A stretch of DNA of 64,000 nucleotides, taken from Stutzerimonas kunmingensis. Lineage in GTDB: Bacteria > Pseudomonadota > Gammaproteobacteria > Pseudomonadales > Pseudomonadaceae. Where the stretch lies: assembly GCF_002929225.1 (NCBI RefSeq), contig NZ_PISM01000004.1, positions 310,001 through 374,000 of the forward strand. Direction: 5' to 3'. The notes beneath the pieces were generated by a model. That model searched no databases, had not been told where the DNA came from, and saw only the letters and a list, made by a program, of their open reading frames with translations. The translations under genes and the position numbers were made by a program. Position 1 is the first letter of the stretch. Each line of letters begins with the position of its first letter. Positions 43,940 to 55,392 of this stretch are shown here, one piece after another.

Positions 43940-44563
43940 TCACGTCTGTTGCCAGGCGCTGGCCGGGAGCGCCTGTCCCGGAGCCAGGCCGCCGCGGCAC
44001 TTGATGACACGCAGCTGCGCCGGCTGGGCCTCGATGGTCAGGCGTAGTGCCGCCGGTGATGGGTTATTTGCTTCATGCAGTGACCGATAGACGAAGCCCA
44101 GGGTTTGGCCGGATTCAGCGGCAATCTGCAAGCGTCTTAAGGCACGATCATCAGCTTGTTGCGGCCAGCACAGCACAGCGGCACAACTGCCGGAACGTAG
44201 GCATTGTTCTGCAGCCCACAGCGCATCGCGGCCCTTTGCCTGGATGATGGTCAGCCACCGCAGGTCTACACCCGCGGCCAGCCAGGCCTGGGGGTAAGGT
44301 CGATGAGGGGGCGTTATCAGCACCACCCGCTCGCCGGCGGTGGTCAGTCGTGCAAGGGTTGGCCACAGCAGATTCAGCTCGCCAATGCCCGTGGCCGCGA
44401 CGAGGAGCTCGCTGATGGCCGACTCCGGCCAGCCGCCGCCGGGCAGGAACTCATCCAGTGTGACATTTCCGGTCGGCTGGACGGCCGTGCGAGACGTTAT
44501 GGCCTGGCCACGCCAGACGCGACGTGTATCCAGCAGGCTATCGAGGGCGACCACTGCGGTCAT
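43940..44563 (-). CDS. imuA: ImuA, RecA-like mutasome protein
   Basis: A 207-residue RecA/SulA-like protein: LDTRRVWRGQ, LDEFLPGGGWPESAISELLVAATGIGELNLLWP (in parts; the P-loop position is degenerate), VVLITPPHRPYPQAWLAAG and LRSGSCAAVLCWPQQADDRALRRLQIAAE. It is the first gene of imuA-imuB-dnaE2. A LexA box lies 20 bp before its ATG, so DNA damage induces the operon. Confidence 0.9.
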   Translation of the reverse strand: MTAVVALDSLLDTRRVWRGQAITSRTAVQPTGNVTLDEFLPGGGWPESAISELLVAATGIGELNLLWPTLARLTTAGERVVLITPPHRPYPQAWLAAGVDLRWLTIIQAKGRDALWAAEQCLRSGSCAAVLCWPQQADDRALRRLQIAAESGQTLGFVYRSLHEANNPSPAALRLTIEAQPAQLRVIKCRGGLAPGQALPASAWQQT

Positions 44564-44582
44564 GAAGAGACATCCAAAATAA

Positions 44583-44598
44583 CTGTATATAGATACAG
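44583..44598. promoter_or_regulatory. LexA (SOS) box of the imuA-imuB-dnaE2 operon
   Basis: CTGTATATAGATACAG differs at one position from the consensus CTG-TATATATA-CAG. It lies 20 bp before imuA, where bound LexA would block the promoter. Confidence 0.93.
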
Positions 44599-44835
44599 TA
44601 TTTGGCCTGCCGTGAGTTGGTCAAGTGCGACGCGATGAGTGAGCGCGACACTTCATCTGCTCAAGCGCATGCTCTCTCCGTGGAAGGCGAGGCCAGCCTG
44701 AAAGCTGCTCGGCCATTAGGCGTCGCCAAGCCCTGATCACTGCTTGTGCTCGGAAAACCCGTCAATTAGCATTCGCGCCCGGGATAAGAGGCCGCAGTGC
44801 TCATGGTTGCTGCTTCCCGGCCATATCGAGATTGG

Positions 44836-44870
44836 AAAGCCCGGTTCGCCCGCGATCCGGGCTTTTTCTT
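44836..44870 (+). terminator. Rho-independent terminator upstream of mtnA
   Basis: The stem AAAGCCCGG / CCGGGCTTT (44836-44844, 44857-44865) is followed by TTCTTT. No coding gene precedes it on the plus strand (imuA is divergent), so it should end a small RNA or act in the mtnA leader. Confidence 0.6.
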
Positions 44871-44926
44871 TGCTGTTCGGGGCGCATGATGGTCCTGTGT
44901 CGACGAAGCTGAACGAGGGAAATGCC

Positions 44927-46003
44927 ATGCGCGAGCGTTTGTTGGCTGCGGAAAAGGTTAAGTCGATCGAATGGCTGGACGGGCGCCTGAACCTGCTCGA
45001 TCAGCGCAAGCTTCCCGTCGAAGAGATTTGGTGCAGCCATGATTCTGCGGCGTCGGTCGCTGCGGCGATTCGGGATATGGTCGTGCGCGGCGCGCCGGCA
45101 ATCGGAATCAGCGCAGCCTATGGTCTGGTCCTTGCCGTGCGTGCCCGTATCGCCGACGGCGGTGATTGGAGGCAGGCCCTGGAGGAAGACTTCAAGGTGC
45201 TGGCCGATTCCCGTCCCACCGCAGTCAATCTGTTCTGGGCGCTGAACCAGATGCGCGAACGACTGGATCGCCTCAAGCTGGGTGAAGACCCGTATGCAGC
45301 GCTGGAAGCCCAGGCCATCTCCATCCATGACAGCGATCGCGAGGCAAATCTGGCGATGGCGCAGTTTGGCGTCGACCTCATCCGCCGTCATCAGGGCAAT
45401 CCGCAGAACCTGCTCACCCATTGCAATACCGGCGCCCTGGCGACCGGCGGTTTCGGTACGGCGCTCGGGGTCATCCGGGCGGCGCATCTCGAGGGTCTGG
45501 TGGAGCGGGTATACGTCGATGAGACCCGGCCTTGGTTGCAGGGCTCCCGGCTGACGGCCTGGGAACTGCTCGGTGATGGCGTTCCGGCCATGGTGAATGC
45601 GGACTCGGCGGCTGCTCATCTGATGAAATCCAGAGGCATCTCCTGGGTGATCGTCGGTGCGGATCGCATCACCGCCAATGGCGATGTGGCGAACAAGATC
45701 GGTACCTACCAGCTTGCGGTCCTGGCGATGCACCACGGCGTGCGTTTCATGGTGGTGGCGGCAAGTTCGACCATCGACATGGCGCTGGAGAGCGGCGAGG
45801 AGATCCAGATCGAGGAGCGCGCCGGCAGCGAGCTGCTTGAGGTCGACGGTCGGCGCTTCGCGGCTGATGTCGAGGCATTCAATCCGGTGTTCGACGTGAC
45901 GCCGGCCGATCTCATCGATGCCATTGTCACCGAGAAAGGCGTGGTCGAGCGGCCGAGTGCCGCGAAGATGGCCGAACTGATGAGCCGCAAGCGGCTGCAC
46001 TGA
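44927..46003 (+). CDS. mtnA: Methylthioribose-1-phosphate isomerase
   Basis: A 358-residue enzyme converting methylthioribose-1-phosphate to methylthioribulose-1-phosphate in methionine salvage. Motifs include [61 protein letters not shown] with the catalytic Cys, [20 protein letters not shown], and [23 protein letters not shown] with the catalytic Asp. ATG 44927 follows CGAGGGA; the longer frame crosses the terminator hairpin. gyrA begins 133 bp downstream on the same strand, the conserved pseudomonad order. Confidence 0.95.
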   Translation: MRERLLAAEKVKSIEWLDGRLNLLDQRKLPVEEIWCSHDSAASVAAAIRDMVVRGAPAIGISAAYGLVLAVRARIADGGDWRQALEEDFKVLADSRPTAVNLFWALNQMRERLDRLKLGEDPYAALEAQAISIHDSDREANLAMAQFGVDLIRRHQGNPQNLLTHCNTGALATGGFGTALGVIRAAHLEGLVERVYVDETRPWLQGSRLTAWELLGDGVPAMVNADSAAAHLMKSRGISWVIVGADRITANGDVANKIGTYQLAVLAMHHGVRFMVVAASSTIDMALESGEEIQIEERAGSELLEVDGRRFAADVEAFNPVFDVTPADLIDAIVTEKGVVERPSAAKMAELMSRKRLH

Positions 46004-46136
46004 GCACGATCGGTCGCGCTCGGGTGTGCTGTGCAAGCCGGTTTTGCTCCGTGCAAGGCTCAGTTTATAGCAGTCGTCTGTGTTACCATCCCGCGCTTAT
46101 TACAGGACCCTGCTGACTATAAGGAACCAGGCTTCC

Positions 46137-48947
46137 ATGGGCGAACTGGCCAAAGAAATCCTCCCGGTCAATATCGAAGACGAGCTCAAGCAGTCCTACC
46201 TTGATTACGCGATGAGCGTGATCATTGGCCGTGCGCTGCCGGACGCGCGCGATGGCCTGAAACCGGTACACCGCCGCGTACTGTTCGCCATGAGCGAACT
46301 CGGCAACGACTGGAACAAGCCGTACAAGAAATCCGCCCGTGTGGTCGGTGACGTGATCGGTAAATACCACCCGCACGGCGATTCGGCGGTATACGACACC
46401 ATCGTGCGTATGGCGCAGCCGTTTTCGCTGCGCTACATGCTGGTCGATGGCCAGGGTAACTTCGGTTCGGTTGACGGCGATAGCGCTGCAGCGATGCGTT
46501 ACACCGAAGTGCGCATGGCCAAGCTGGCCCATGAGCTGCTGGCCGACCTGGAAAAGGAAACCGTCGACTGGGTGCCCAACTACGATGGCACCGAGCAGAT
46601 CCCGGCGGTCATGCCGACCAAGGTTCCCAATCTGCTGGTGAACGGCTCCAGCGGTATTGCGGTAGGCATGGCGACCAACATCCCGCCGCATAACCTGGGC
46701 GAAGTGATCGATGGTTGCCTAGCGCTGATCGACAACGCCGATATCACTATCGACGAACTCATGCAGTTCATCCCGGGCCCCGATTTCCCCACTGCCGGTA
46801 TCATCAATGGCCGTGCTGGCATCATCGAGGCCTACCGCACCGGCCGTGGCCGCATTTATATCCGTGCTCGCGCCGATATCGAAGATATCGACAAGGTCGG
46901 CGGCCGCCAGCAGATCGTCATCACCGAGCTGCCTTACCAGCTGAATAAGGCACGGCTGATCGAGAAGATCGCCGAGCTGGTGAAAGAGAAGAAGATCGAA
47001 GGCATCACCGAGCTGCGTGACGAGTCCGACAAGGACGGCATGCGCGTGGTCATCGAGCTGCGCCGCGGCGAAGTGCCGGAGGTGATCCTCAACAATCTAT
47101 ACGCCCAGACCCAGCTGCAGAGCGTCTTCGGTATCAACGTGGTTGCGCTCATCGATGGCCAGCCACGCACGCTGAACCTGAAAGAGCTGCTGGAAGCCTT
47201 CGTTCGCCACCGTCGCGAAGTCGTTACCCGCCGTACGGTCTACGAACTGCGCAAGGCGCGCGAGCGTGGGCACATTCTTGAAGGGCAGGCGGTCGCGCTG
47301 TCCAACATCGATCCGGTCATTGCGGTGATCAAGGCTTCGCCAACTCCAGCCGAGGCCAAGGATGCGCTGATTTCCACTGCCTGGGAATCGAGCGCCGTTG
47401 AAGCCATGGTCGAGCGCGCAGGGGCTGATGCCTGCCGCCCGGAAGGCCTCGATCCGCAGTTTGGCCTGCGTGACGGCAAGTACTTTCTGTCGCCGGAGCA
47501 GGCGCAGGCGATTCTTGATCTGCGTCTGCACCGCCTGACCGGCCTCGAGCACGAGAAGCTGCTCAGCGAATACCAGGAAATCCTCACCCAGATCGGCGAG
47601 CTGATCCGCATCCTGACCAATCCGGTTCGCCTGATGGAAGTCATCCGCGAAGAACTGGAAGGCGTGAAGCGCGATTTCGGCGATGCACGGCGCACCGAGA
47701 TTCTCGAGTCGCGTCTGGACCTGACGCTGGCGGACCTGATCACCGAAGAAGAGCGCGTCGTCACCATCTCTCATGGTGGTTATGCCAAGTCGCAACCGCT
47801 GGCCGCCTACCAGGCGCAGCGCCGTGGTGGTCGCGGCAAGGCTGCGACTGGTGTGAAGGAAGAGGATTACGTCGAGCATCTGCTGGTTGCCAACAGTCAC
47901 ACCACGCTGCTGCTGTTCTCCAGCAAGGGCAAAGTGTACTGGCTGAAGACCTACGAGATTCCCGAAGCATCTCGCACTTCGCGTGGCCGCCCGCTGGTCA
48001 ACCTGCTACCGCTCGATGAGGGCGAGCGCATCACCGCCATGCTTCAGGTCGATCTGGAAGCGCTGCGCAAGCAGGCCGCCGAAGGTGAGGACGACCTGGA
48101 CGAAGCAGAAGGCCTGGTCATCGAGCACGATGATGCGGACGACGTCGAAAGCGATGACGCCGACAGCGACGAGAAAGACGAGCCGACCGGCTCCTACATT
48201 TTCATGGCTACCGCCAATGGCACGGTCAAGAAGACACCTCTGGTGCAGTTCAGCCGTCCGCGTACGTCCGGCCTGATCGCGCTCAAGCTGGAAGAAGGCG
48301 ACACCCTCATCGCTGCGGCCGTCACCGATGGTGCCCAGGAAGTGATGATGTTCTCCGACGGCGGCAAGGTCATCCGTTTCAAGGAAAGCAAGGTTCGCAT
48401 CATGGGCCGCAATGCCCGCGGTGTACGCGGTATGCGTCTGCCCGAAGGGCAGCGCATCATCTCCATGCTGATTCCGGAATTGGGTGCACAGATCCTTACC
48501 GCATCTTTGCGTGGCTACGGCAAGCGCACCGCGATGGAAGAGTTTCCACGCCGCGGTCGCGGTGGTCAGGGCGTCATCGCCATGGTCACCAACGAGCGTA
48601 ACGGCCCGTTGATCGGTGCCGTGCAGGTGCTTGAGGGCGAGGAGATCATGCTGATCTCCGATCAGGGCACGCTGGTCCGGACCCGCGTCGACGAGGTGTC
48701 ATCGCTGGGGCGCAATACTCAGGGCGTCACCCTCATCAAGCTGAGCAAGGGCGAGCATCTGGTTGGTCTGGAGCGCGTGCAGGAGCCATCCGAGGAAGAC
48801 GTGCTGGAAGACATCGAAGCGTTGCTCGATGACGACGCCCTCGAGAAGGAAATGCCTGTACTCAGCACTGAGCCGAGCGAGGATGAACTGCTCGGCGGGG
48901 CTGGCGACGTATCTCCGGATGTGGTGCCGACAGACGACGAAGACTGA
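46137..48947 (+). CDS. gyrA: DNA gyrase subunit A
   Basis: A 936-residue subunit of the type II topoisomerase that adds negative supercoils. The breakage-reunion domain carries the catalytic Tyr in [13 protein letters not shown]. The quinolone region reads GDSAVYD with Ser83 and Asp87 (E. coli numbering), that is, no classical resistance change. The C-terminal beta-pinwheel has the GyrA box QRRGGRGK. A strongly acidic insert (about residues 645-682, Asp/Glu-rich) and an acidic tail interrupt and follow the pinwheel, as in pseudomonads. ATG 46137 is preceded by AAGGAACC. Confidence 0.97.
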   Translation: MGELAKEILPVNIEDELKQSYLDYAMSVIIGRALPDARDGLKPVHRRVLFAMSELGNDWNKPYKKSARVVGDVIGKYHPHGDSAVYDTIVRMAQPFSLRYMLVDGQGNFGSVDGDSAAAMRYTEVRMAKLAHELLADLEKETVDWVPNYDGTEQIPAVMPTKVPNLLVNGSSGIAVGMATNIPPHNLGEVIDGCLALIDNADITIDELMQFIPGPDFPTAGIINGRAGIIEAYRTGRGRIYIRARADIEDIDKVGGRQQIVITELPYQLNKARLIEKIAELVKEKKIEGITELRDESDKDGMRVVIELRRGEVPEVILNNLYAQTQLQSVFGINVVALIDGQPRTLNLKELLEAFVRHRREVVTRRTVYELRKARERGHILEGQAVALSNIDPVIAVIKASPTPAEAKDALISTAWESSAVEAMVERAGADACRPEGLDPQFGLRDGKYFLSPEQAQAILDLRLHRLTGLEHEKLLSEYQEILTQIGELIRILTNPVRLMEVIREELEGVKRDFGDARRTEILESRLDLTLADLITEEERVVTISHGGYAKSQPLAAYQAQRRGGRGKAATGVKEEDYVEHLLVANSHTTLLLFSSKGKVYWLKTYEIPEASRTSRGRPLVNLLPLDEGERITAMLQVDLEALRKQAAEGEDDLDEAEGLVIEHDDADDVESDDADSDEKDEPTGSYIFMATANGTVKKTPLVQFSRPRTSGLIALKLEEGDTLIAAAVTDGAQEVMMFSDGGKVIRFKESKVRIMGRNARGVRGMRLPEGQRIISMLIPELGAQILTASLRGYGKRTAMEEFPRRGRGGQGVIAMVTNERNGPLIGAVQVLEGEEIMLISDQGTLVRTRVDEVSSLGRNTQGVTLIKLSKGEHLVGLERVQEPSEEDVLEDIEALLDDDALEKEMPVLSTEPSEDELLGGAGDVSPDVVPTDDED

Positions 48948-49049
48948 TCGGCGAAAGCAATCCGCAATCAGGTGGTAGCGCGGCGGACGGTAGAGGTACC
49001 GGTCGCCGCGCCGCGGGATTCAATATCGAGCAAGAGCGAGAGAACTGCA

Positions 49050-50135
49050 GTGAGCAAACGCGCCTTTAACTTCTGTGCCGGTCCGGCTGCGCTTCCCGAA
49101 GCCGTCCTTCAGCGCGCCCAGGCGGAGCTTCTCGACTGGCATGGCAAGGGCTTGTCGGTCATGGAGATGAGTCACCGTAGCGACGAATATACCGCTATCG
49201 CCGAAAAGGCCGAACAGGATCTGCGCGACCTGCTGGCAATTCCGTCGAACTACAAGGTGCTGTTTCTCCAGGGGGGCGCCAGCCAGCAGTTTGCCGAGAT
49301 TCCGCTGAACCTGCTGCCGGAAGATGGCGTTGCCGACTACATCGATACGGGCATCTGGTCGCGCAAGGCGATCGAAGAGGCGCGTCGTTTCGGTAACGTC
49401 AACGTGGCGGCCAGCGCCAAATCTCTCGATTACTTCGCCATTCCGGGGCAGAACGATTGGCAGTTGAGCGAGCGCGCGGCGTACCTGCACTACGCGAGCA
49501 ACGAGACCATCGGCGGCCTGCAGTTCGATTGGATCCCGAATCTCGGCGATACGCCGCTGGTCGTCGACATGTCGTCGGACATTCTGTCGCGGACCATCGA
49601 CGTCTCGAAGTTCGGCCTGATCTACGCCGGAGCGCAGAAGAACATCGGGCCATCCGGGCTGGTGGTCGTCATCGTTCGTGAAGACCTGCTCGGCCATGCG
49701 CGTTCCGCTTGCCCGACCATGCTCGACTACAAGGTCGCGGCGGATAACGGCTCGATGTACAACACGCCGGCAACCTTTTCCTGGTATCTCTCGGGGCTGG
49801 TCTTCGAGTGGCTGAAGGAGCAGGGCGGCGTCGAGGCGATGGAGCAGCGCAACCGCGCCAAGAAGGACATGCTCTACGGTGCCATCGATGCCAGCGATTT
49901 CTACACCAACCCGATCGCCATCAATGCGCGTTCGTGGATGAACGTTCCGTTCCGTCTGGCCGATGAGCGTCTGGACAAGGCGTTCCTGGCCGGCGCCGAC
50001 GCGCGTGGCCTGTTGAACCTCAAAGGGCATCGCTCCGTGGGTGGCATGCGCGCTTCTATCTACAACGCCGTAGGCCTGAATGCGGTCGAAGCGCTGGTGG
50101 CCTACATGGCCGAGTTCGAGAAGGAGCACGGCTGA
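49050..50135 (+). CDS. serC: Phosphoserine aminotransferase
   Basis: A 361-residue PLP enzyme for serine and pyridoxine synthesis. Motifs are FNFCAGPAALPEAVLQRAQAE, FLQGGASQQFAEIPLNLL, YASNETIGGLQF, VVDMSSDILSRTIDVSKFGLIYAGAQKNIGPSG (in parts; Lys of AQKN binds PLP) and GHRSVGGMRASIYNA. The GTG at 49050 gives MSKRAFNF, the standard start; upstream residues look non-coding. Its stop overlaps the pheA ATG (TGATG). It opens the aromatic/histidinol-P supraoperon. Confidence 0.96.
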   Translation: MSKRAFNFCAGPAALPEAVLQRAQAELLDWHGKGLSVMEMSHRSDEYTAIAEKAEQDLRDLLAIPSNYKVLFLQGGASQQFAEIPLNLLPEDGVADYIDTGIWSRKAIEEARRFGNVNVAASAKSLDYFAIPGQNDWQLSERAAYLHYASNETIGGLQFDWIPNLGDTPLVVDMSSDILSRTIDVSKFGLIYAGAQKNIGPSGLVVVIVREDLLGHARSACPTMLDYKVAADNGSMYNTPATFSWYLSGLVFEWLKEQGGVEAMEQRNRAKKDMLYGAIDASDFYTNPIAINARSWMNVPFRLADERLDKAFLAGADARGLLNLKGHRSVGGMRASIYNAVGLNAVEALVAYMAEFEKEHG

Positions 50136-51232
50136 TGAGCGACGCCGATCAGTTGAAGGCCCTGCGGGTTCGAATCGACAGCCTCGACGAGCGCATTCTC
50201 GATCTGATCAGCGAGCGCGCCCGCTGTGCCCAGGAAGTCGCCCGGGTCAAGACCGCGGCGCTGGCCGAGGGCGAGTCCGCGGTGTTCTACCGTCCGGAGC
50301 GCGAAGCCTGGGTGCTCAAGCACATCATGGAGCTCAACCGCGGGCCGCTCGATAACGAGGAAATGGCGCGTCTGTTCCGCGAGATCATGTCGTCCTGCCT
50401 GGCCCTGGAACAGCCGCTCCGGGTTGCCTATCTCGGCCCAGAGGGTACCTTCTCCCAGGCTGCGGCGCTCAAGCATTTCGGCCATGCGGTCATCAGTACG
50501 CCAATGGCAGCCATTGATGAGGTGTTTCGCGAGGTTGTGGCGGGGGCTGTGAATTTCGGCGTAGTGCCGGTGGAGAACTCCACCGAAGGTGCAGTCAATC
50601 ACACGCTGGACAGCTTCCTCGAGCACGACATCGTGATCTGCGGCGAAGTGGAGCTGCGTATCCACCACCATTTGTTGGTGGGCGAGACGACCAAGACTGA
50701 TCGGATCACGCGCATCTACTCCCACGCGCAATCGCTGGCGCAGTGCCGCAAGTGGCTTGATGCCCACTACCCGAATGTCGAGCGCGTAGCGGTTTCCAGC
50801 AATGCGGATGCGGCCAAGCGGGTCAAGAGCGAGTGGAATTCGGCGGCCATCGCCGGCGACATGGCTGCCCAGCTCTACGGTCTGACCAAGCTGGCCGAGA
50901 AGATTGAGGACCGCCCGGACAACTCCACGCGATTCCTGATTATCGGTAGCCAGGAAGTGCCGCCGACCGGCGATGACAAGACCTCTATCATCGTCTCGAT
51001 GCGTAACAAGCCAGGCGCCTTGCACGAGCTGCTGGTGCCGTTCCATGCCAACGGCATCGACCTTACTCGAATCGAAACGCGGCCGTCGCGCAGCGGCAAG
51101 TGGACCTACGTGTTCTTCATCGATTTCCTGGGTCACCACCAGGATCCGCTGATCAAGGATGCGCTGGAGAAGCTCGGGCAGGAAGCTGTGGCCCTTAAGG
51201 TGTTGGGTTCCTACCCCAAAGCGGTTCTTTAA
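50135..51232 (+). CDS. pheA: Bifunctional chorismate mutase / prephenate dehydratase
   Basis: A 365-residue P-protein for phenylalanine synthesis. The AroQ mutase domain is at about 1-90 (LKALRVRIDSLDERILDLISERARCAQ). The dehydratase domain is at about 95-270 (RVAYLGPEGTFSQAAALKHFG, VPVENSTEGAVNHTLD, NSTRFLIIG). The ACT regulatory domain is at about 280-360 (TSIIVSMRNKPGALHELL, ESRP-equivalent IETRPSRSGKWTYVFFID). All three parts are complete. It overlaps serC by one base; hisC follows after an 86-bp repeat-containing gap. Confidence 0.96.
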   Translation: MSDADQLKALRVRIDSLDERILDLISERARCAQEVARVKTAALAEGESAVFYRPEREAWVLKHIMELNRGPLDNEEMARLFREIMSSCLALEQPLRVAYLGPEGTFSQAAALKHFGHAVISTPMAAIDEVFREVVAGAVNFGVVPVENSTEGAVNHTLDSFLEHDIVICGEVELRIHHHLLVGETTKTDRITRIYSHAQSLAQCRKWLDAHYPNVERVAVSSNADAAKRVKSEWNSAAIAGDMAAQLYGLTKLAEKIEDRPDNSTRFLIIGSQEVPPTGDDKTSIIVSMRNKPGALHELLVPFHANGIDLTRIETRPSRSGKWTYVFFIDFLGHHQDPLIKDALEKLGQEAVALKVLGSYPKAVL

Positions 51233-51236
51233 TTGC

Positions 51237-51311
51237 GGCTTCAGGTCGCGGCAGTGGGGCAGGCGACCGGCTTGTACCTGCCGCCTGAAGCCTGCAGCCT
51301 GCAGCCTGAGG
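51237..51311. repeat. Intergenic stem plus four 7-bp repeats between pheA and hisC
   Basis: GGCTTCAGG (51237-51245) pairs with CCTGAAGCC (51284-51292), and inside it GGCAGG (51258-51263) pairs with CCTGCC (51277-51282). The right arm continues as CCTGAAG-CCTGCAG-CCTGCAG-CCTGAGG. A related repeat lies between guaB and guaA. It ends just before the hisC start and may modulate its expression. Confidence 0.6.
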
Positions 51312-51318
51312 TTTTGTT

Positions 51319-52428
51319 ATGAGTTGTGATTTCCTTGCCCTGGCGCAGCCAGGGGTGCAGAAGCTGTCGCCGTACGTACCGGGCAAGCCGGTTGAAGAAC
51401 TGGCGCGCGAGCTGAGTTTGGACCCCGCAGGAATCGTCAAGCTGGCCAGCAACGAGAACCCGCTGGGGCCAAGCCCGAAAGTGCTTGATGCGATCAGGGC
51501 TGAGCTTTCGGAGTTGACCCGCTACCCGGACGGCAACGGCTTCGCGCTCAAGCAGCGACTTGCCGAGCGCTATTCGGTCGGAATCAATCAAGTCACCCTG
51601 GGCAATGGTTCCAACGACATTCTTGAGCTGGTTGCGCGCGCCTATCTGGCTCCGGGACTCAACGCCGTGTTCAGCGAGCATGCCTTCGCTGTCTATCCGA
51701 TCGCGACGCAGGCGGTCGGGGCCGAGGGACGTGCCGTGCCGGCCAGGAACTGGGGGCACGACCTCGACGCAATGGCGGCGGCCATCGACGAGAATACCCG
51801 CGTGGTTTTCGTCGCCAACCCCAACAATCCCACCGGAACCTGGTTCGATGCTGCTGCGCTGGGTGGATTTCTAGCGCGCGTACCGGAGCGTGTCCTGGTG
51901 GTGCTGGACGAGGCCTACATCGAATATGCCGAAGGGCAGGAGTTGCCGGATGGTCTGGCGTTTCTGGCCGACTATCCGAACCTGCTGGTTTCGCGCACCT
52001 TCTCCAAGGCTTATGGGCTTGCTGCGCTGCGGGTCGGCTACGCGATCAGTTCGCCGGTGATCGCCGATGTGCTGAATCGCGTCAGGCAGCCATTCAACGT
52101 GAACAGTCTGGCGCTGACGGCGGCTTGCGCAGCGCTGGATGACGTCGATTACCTGCTTGCCAGCCGCAAGGCGAATGATGCCGGGATGCTTCAGCTGGAA
52201 ACGGGTTTCCGTCAGCTGGGACTGGAGTGGATCCCTTCGCGGGGCAATTTCATCGCGGTGGACTTCGCCCGTGATGCTGCGCCGATCAATCAGGCGCTGT
52301 TGCGCGAAGGGGTGATTGTGCGCCCTATGGCCGGATACGGTATGCCAACGTTCCTGCGTATCTCAATTGGCACCGAGCAGGAAAATGCACGCTTTCTCGA
52401 TGTGCTGCGCCAGGTGCTCGCTCAGTGA
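51319..52428 (+). CDS. hisC: Histidinol-phosphate / aromatic aminotransferase
   Basis: A 369-residue class I PLP aminotransferase. Motifs are GIVKLASNENPLGPSPKV, RYPDGNGFALKQRLAERY, VFVANPNNPTGTWF, VVLDEAYIEYAEG, and RTFSKAYGLAALRVGYA with the PLP Lys. Within serC-pheA-hisC-tyrA/aroA it probably supplies aromatic (as well as imidazole acetol phosphate) transaminase activity, as proposed for HisC2 in pseudomonads. Its TGA overlaps the GTG start of the next gene. Confidence 0.94.
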   Translation: MSCDFLALAQPGVQKLSPYVPGKPVEELARELSLDPAGIVKLASNENPLGPSPKVLDAIRAELSELTRYPDGNGFALKQRLAERYSVGINQVTLGNGSNDILELVARAYLAPGLNAVFSEHAFAVYPIATQAVGAEGRAVPARNWGHDLDAMAAAIDENTRVVFVANPNNPTGTWFDAAALGGFLARVPERVLVVLDEAYIEYAEGQELPDGLAFLADYPNLLVSRTFSKAYGLAALRVGYAISSPVIADVLNRVRQPFNVNSLALTAACAALDDVDYLLASRKANDAGMLQLETGFRQLGLEWIPSRGNFIAVDFARDAAPINQALLREGVIVRPMAGYGMPTFLRISIGTEQENARFLDVLRQVLAQ

Positions 52429-54668
52429 ATCACGCTCGTCACGCGCAACAGCGTTCGCCGATTGTGAATCGCCTGGTTGTGATCGGCCTTGGCCTGATTG
52501 GCGGCTCGTTCGCCAAGGGCTTGCGTGAGGCTGGCCTTTGTCGCGAGGTGGTCGGCTTCGATCTGGATGCACGCTCGCGTGAGCTTGCGGTCGAACTGGG
52601 CGTGGTGGATCGCTGCGCCGCGACGCTTGCAGAGGCTTGTCATGGGGCTGACGTAATTCAGCTTGCGACGCCTATCCTTGCGCTGGAGCGGCTGCTTGGT
52701 GAACTGGCGAAGCTCGAACTGGGCGACGCAGTGATCACTGACGTCGGCAGCGCCAAGGGCAATGTCGTGCGCTGTGCGCGTAAAGTGTTCGGCAACATGC
52801 CATCAAGGTTCGTGCCTGGCCACCCCATCGCCGGCTCTGAACTCAGTGGCGTGACGGCGGCGAACAGCACGCTGTTTCGACGGCACAAGGTGATCCTGAC
52901 GCCGCTGGAAAATACCGATCCGCAAGCGCTCACGCTGGTGAGCAAGCTCTGGTCGGCGCTGGGTGCGGATGTCGAGCATATGGAGGTGTCGCATCACGAT
53001 GAGGTGCTGGCTGCCACTAGTCATTTACCGCACCTGCTGGCCTTCGGTCTGGTTGATTCGCTCGCCAAGCGCCATGAGAATCTCGAGATATTCCGCTACG
53101 CGGCAGGTGGTTTTCGCGATTTCACCCGTATCGCCGGTAGCGATCCGGTGATGTGGCACGACATCTTTCTCGCCAACCGCGAGGCAGTGCTGCATACCCT
53201 GGACGATTTTCGTGCCGACCTCGACGCGCTGCGCGCCGCGGTCGATGAAGGAGACGGGCACAAGCTGTTGGGCGTTTTCACTCGCGCCAAGGCTGCCCGG
53301 GAACATTTCAGCAAAATACTGGCTCGCCGAGCCTATGTGGACGTTATGCATTCCAATGACCTCGTTTTCCTCGCCAACCCTGGCGGCAGCCTGACCGGCC
53401 ATCTGCGTGTGCCAGGCGACAAATCCATTTCTCACCGCTCGATCATGCTCGGCTCTCTTGCCGAGGGCGTGACGGAAGTCGAAGGCTTCCTGGAGGGTGA
53501 AGATGCTCTGGCGACCATTCAGGCGTTCCGGGACATGGGCGTCGTCATCGAGGGTCCGCATCAGGGGCGCGTGACGGTCCATGGTGTCGGTCTGCACGGC
53601 CTCAAGGCCCCGCCCGGGCCGATCTACCTGGGCAACTCAGGAACCTCCATGCGGCTGCTGTCCGGTTTGCTCGCGGCGCAGCCGTTCGATACGACGTTGA
53701 CGGGTGATGCGTCCCTCTCCAAACGGCCGATGAATCGCGTCGCCAAGCCGCTGCGCGAGATGGGGGCTGTGATCGAGACGGCACCGGAAGGGCGTCCGCC
53801 GCTGACCATTCGCGGCGGCCAGCGTCTGTCCGGCATGCATTACGAAATGCCGATGGCCAGCGCGCAGGTCAAGTCCTGCCTATTACTGGCCGGCCTGTAT
53901 GCAGCTGATCAGACCTCGGTAACCGAACCGGCTCCGACGCGTGATCACACCGAGCGGATGCTTCGCGGTTTCGGCTATCCGGTGACCGTCAAGGGCAGTA
54001 CTGCGGTTGTCGAGCCAGGGCACAAGCTGCGTGGTACTCATATTGAAGTGCCTGCCGATATTTCTTCAGCGGCATTCTTCATGGTGGCGGCGAGCATTGC
54101 GCAGGGTTCGGAGATCGTGCTCGAGCATGTCGGCGTGAATCCGACCCGTACCGGCGTGATCGATATTCTGAAGTTGATGGGCGGCGACATCTCTCTTGAG
54201 AACCCGCGCGAGGTGGGCGGCGAGCCGGTGGCAGACATCCGTGTTCGTGGCGCTCAGCTCAAGGGTATCGACATTCCAGAGGACCTGGTTCCGCTGGCGA
54301 TCGACGAGTTCCCGGTGCTCTTCGTGGCTGCGGCCTGCGCGGAAGGTCGTACCACGTTGCGCGGTGCCGAAGAGCTGCGGGTCAAGGAGTCTGACCGCAT
54401 CCAGGTCATGGCGGACGGGCTGCAGACCCTGGGGGTCAAGGCTGAACCGACCCCGGACGGGATTGTCATCGAAGGTGGTGCGATCGGTTCCGGTGAAGTC
54501 TGGGCGCATGGCGATCACCGCATCGCGATGTCCTTCAGTGTGGCTGCGCTGCGAGCCAATGGCCCGATTCGAATCCATGACTGCGCCAACGTGGCGACGT
54601 CGTTCCCCAACTTCCTCTCCTTGGCGCAGCGCGCCGGCATGCAGGTACATTCGGAGGGTGATTCATGA
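52425..54668 (+). CDS. tyrA-aroA: Fused prephenate dehydrogenase and EPSP synthase
   Basis: A 747-residue fusion. Residues about 15-300 are TyrA ([29 protein letters not shown] [35 protein letters not shown]). Residues about 315-747 are AroA ([70 protein letters not shown]). The motif LGNSGTSMR keeps Gly and Ala-type residues of a class I EPSP synthase. The fusion is characteristic of pseudomonads. GTG 52425 overlaps the hisC stop; a GTG at 52464 is an alternative. The stop overlaps cmk. Confidence 0.95.
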   Translation: MNHARHAQQRSPIVNRLVVIGLGLIGGSFAKGLREAGLCREVVGFDLDARSRELAVELGVVDRCAATLAEACHGADVIQLATPILALERLLGELAKLELGDAVITDVGSAKGNVVRCARKVFGNMPSRFVPGHPIAGSELSGVTAANSTLFRRHKVILTPLENTDPQALTLVSKLWSALGADVEHMEVSHHDEVLAATSHLPHLLAFGLVDSLAKRHENLEIFRYAAGGFRDFTRIAGSDPVMWHDIFLANREAVLHTLDDFRADLDALRAAVDEGDGHKLLGVFTRAKAAREHFSKILARRAYVDVMHSNDLVFLANPGGSLTGHLRVPGDKSISHRSIMLGSLAEGVTEVEGFLEGEDALATIQAFRDMGVVIEGPHQGRVTVHGVGLHGLKAPPGPIYLGNSGTSMRLLSGLLAAQPFDTTLTGDASLSKRPMNRVAKPLREMGAVIETAPEGRPPLTIRGGQRLSGMHYEMPMASAQVKSCLLLAGLYAADQTSVTEPAPTRDHTERMLRGFGYPVTVKGSTAVVEPGHKLRGTHIEVPADISSAAFFMVAASIAQGSEIVLEHVGVNPTRTGVIDILKLMGGDISLENPREVGGEPVADIRVRGAQLKGIDIPEDLVPLAIDEFPVLFVAAACAEGRTTLRGAEELRVKESDRIQVMADGLQTLGVKAEPTPDGIVIEGGAIGSGEVWAHGDHRIAMSFSVAALRANGPIRIHDCANVATSFPNFLSLAQRAGMQVHSEGDS

Positions 54669-55354
54669 TCAGGCCCGTTCCGGTCATCACCATCGATGGG
54701 CCGAGTGGCTCGGGGAAGGGCACAGTTGCAGCCTTGCTTGCGGGCAGGCTTGGCTGGAATTTCCTCGACTCCGGTGCCTTGTATCGCCTGCTGGCATTCG
54801 CAGCGCGCAATCACGGCGTCGATCTGACCAACGAAGAAGCGCTGAAGGTGCTCGCCGAGCACCTCGATGTCCAGTTTGGTGCCGCACGCGATGGGCACGG
54901 CATGATCATCATTCTGGAGGGGGAGGAGGTCACCGAGTCGATCCGTAACGAGCAGGTTGGCGCCGGCGCATCCCAGGTCGCAGCGTTACCGGTGGTTCGC
55001 ACCGCCTTGCTGCAGCGACAGAAGGCCTTCCGCGAGGCGCCGGGACTGGTCGCGGACGGGCGTGATATGGGTACTGTGGTGTTTCCCGACGCGCCGTTGA
55101 AGATATTCCTCACCGCGAGTGCGGAAGAGCGTGCTCGCAGACGTTACTTGCAGTTGAAGGCACGAGGCGATGATGTTAATCTCGCGAGTCTTCTTGAGGA
55201 GATTCGGGAGCGCGATGAGCGCGATACCCAACGTGCGGTGGCCCCGCTGAAGCCGGCAGATGATGCCGTTCAACTGGATTCCACTACACTCTCCATTGAT
55301 GAGGTGTTGCAAAAGATTCTGAGCGAAGTCGCCGACCGCGATTTGGCTGGATGA
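54665..55354 (+). CDS. cmk: Cytidylate kinase
   Basis: A 229-residue kinase phosphorylating CMP and dCMP. The P-loop is [34 protein letters not shown] binds substrate, and [36 protein letters not shown] (in parts) forms the NMP and lid regions. It overlaps the end of tyrA-aroA by 4 bp. It is followed by a leader with two hairpins and rpsA, the conserved cmk-rpsA order. Confidence 0.96.
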   Translation: MIRPVPVITIDGPSGSGKGTVAALLAGRLGWNFLDSGALYRLLAFAARNHGVDLTNEEALKVLAEHLDVQFGAARDGHGMIIILEGEEVTESIRNEQVGAGASQVAALPVVRTALLQRQKAFREAPGLVADGRDMGTVVFPDAPLKIFLTASAEERARRRYLQLKARGDDVNLASLLEEIRERDERDTQRAVAPLKPADDAVQLDSTTLSIDEVLQKILSEVADRDLAG

Positions 55355-55392
55355 TCGGAACGCCGAAAGGCGGCCAAACGGACCTTGAGTAG

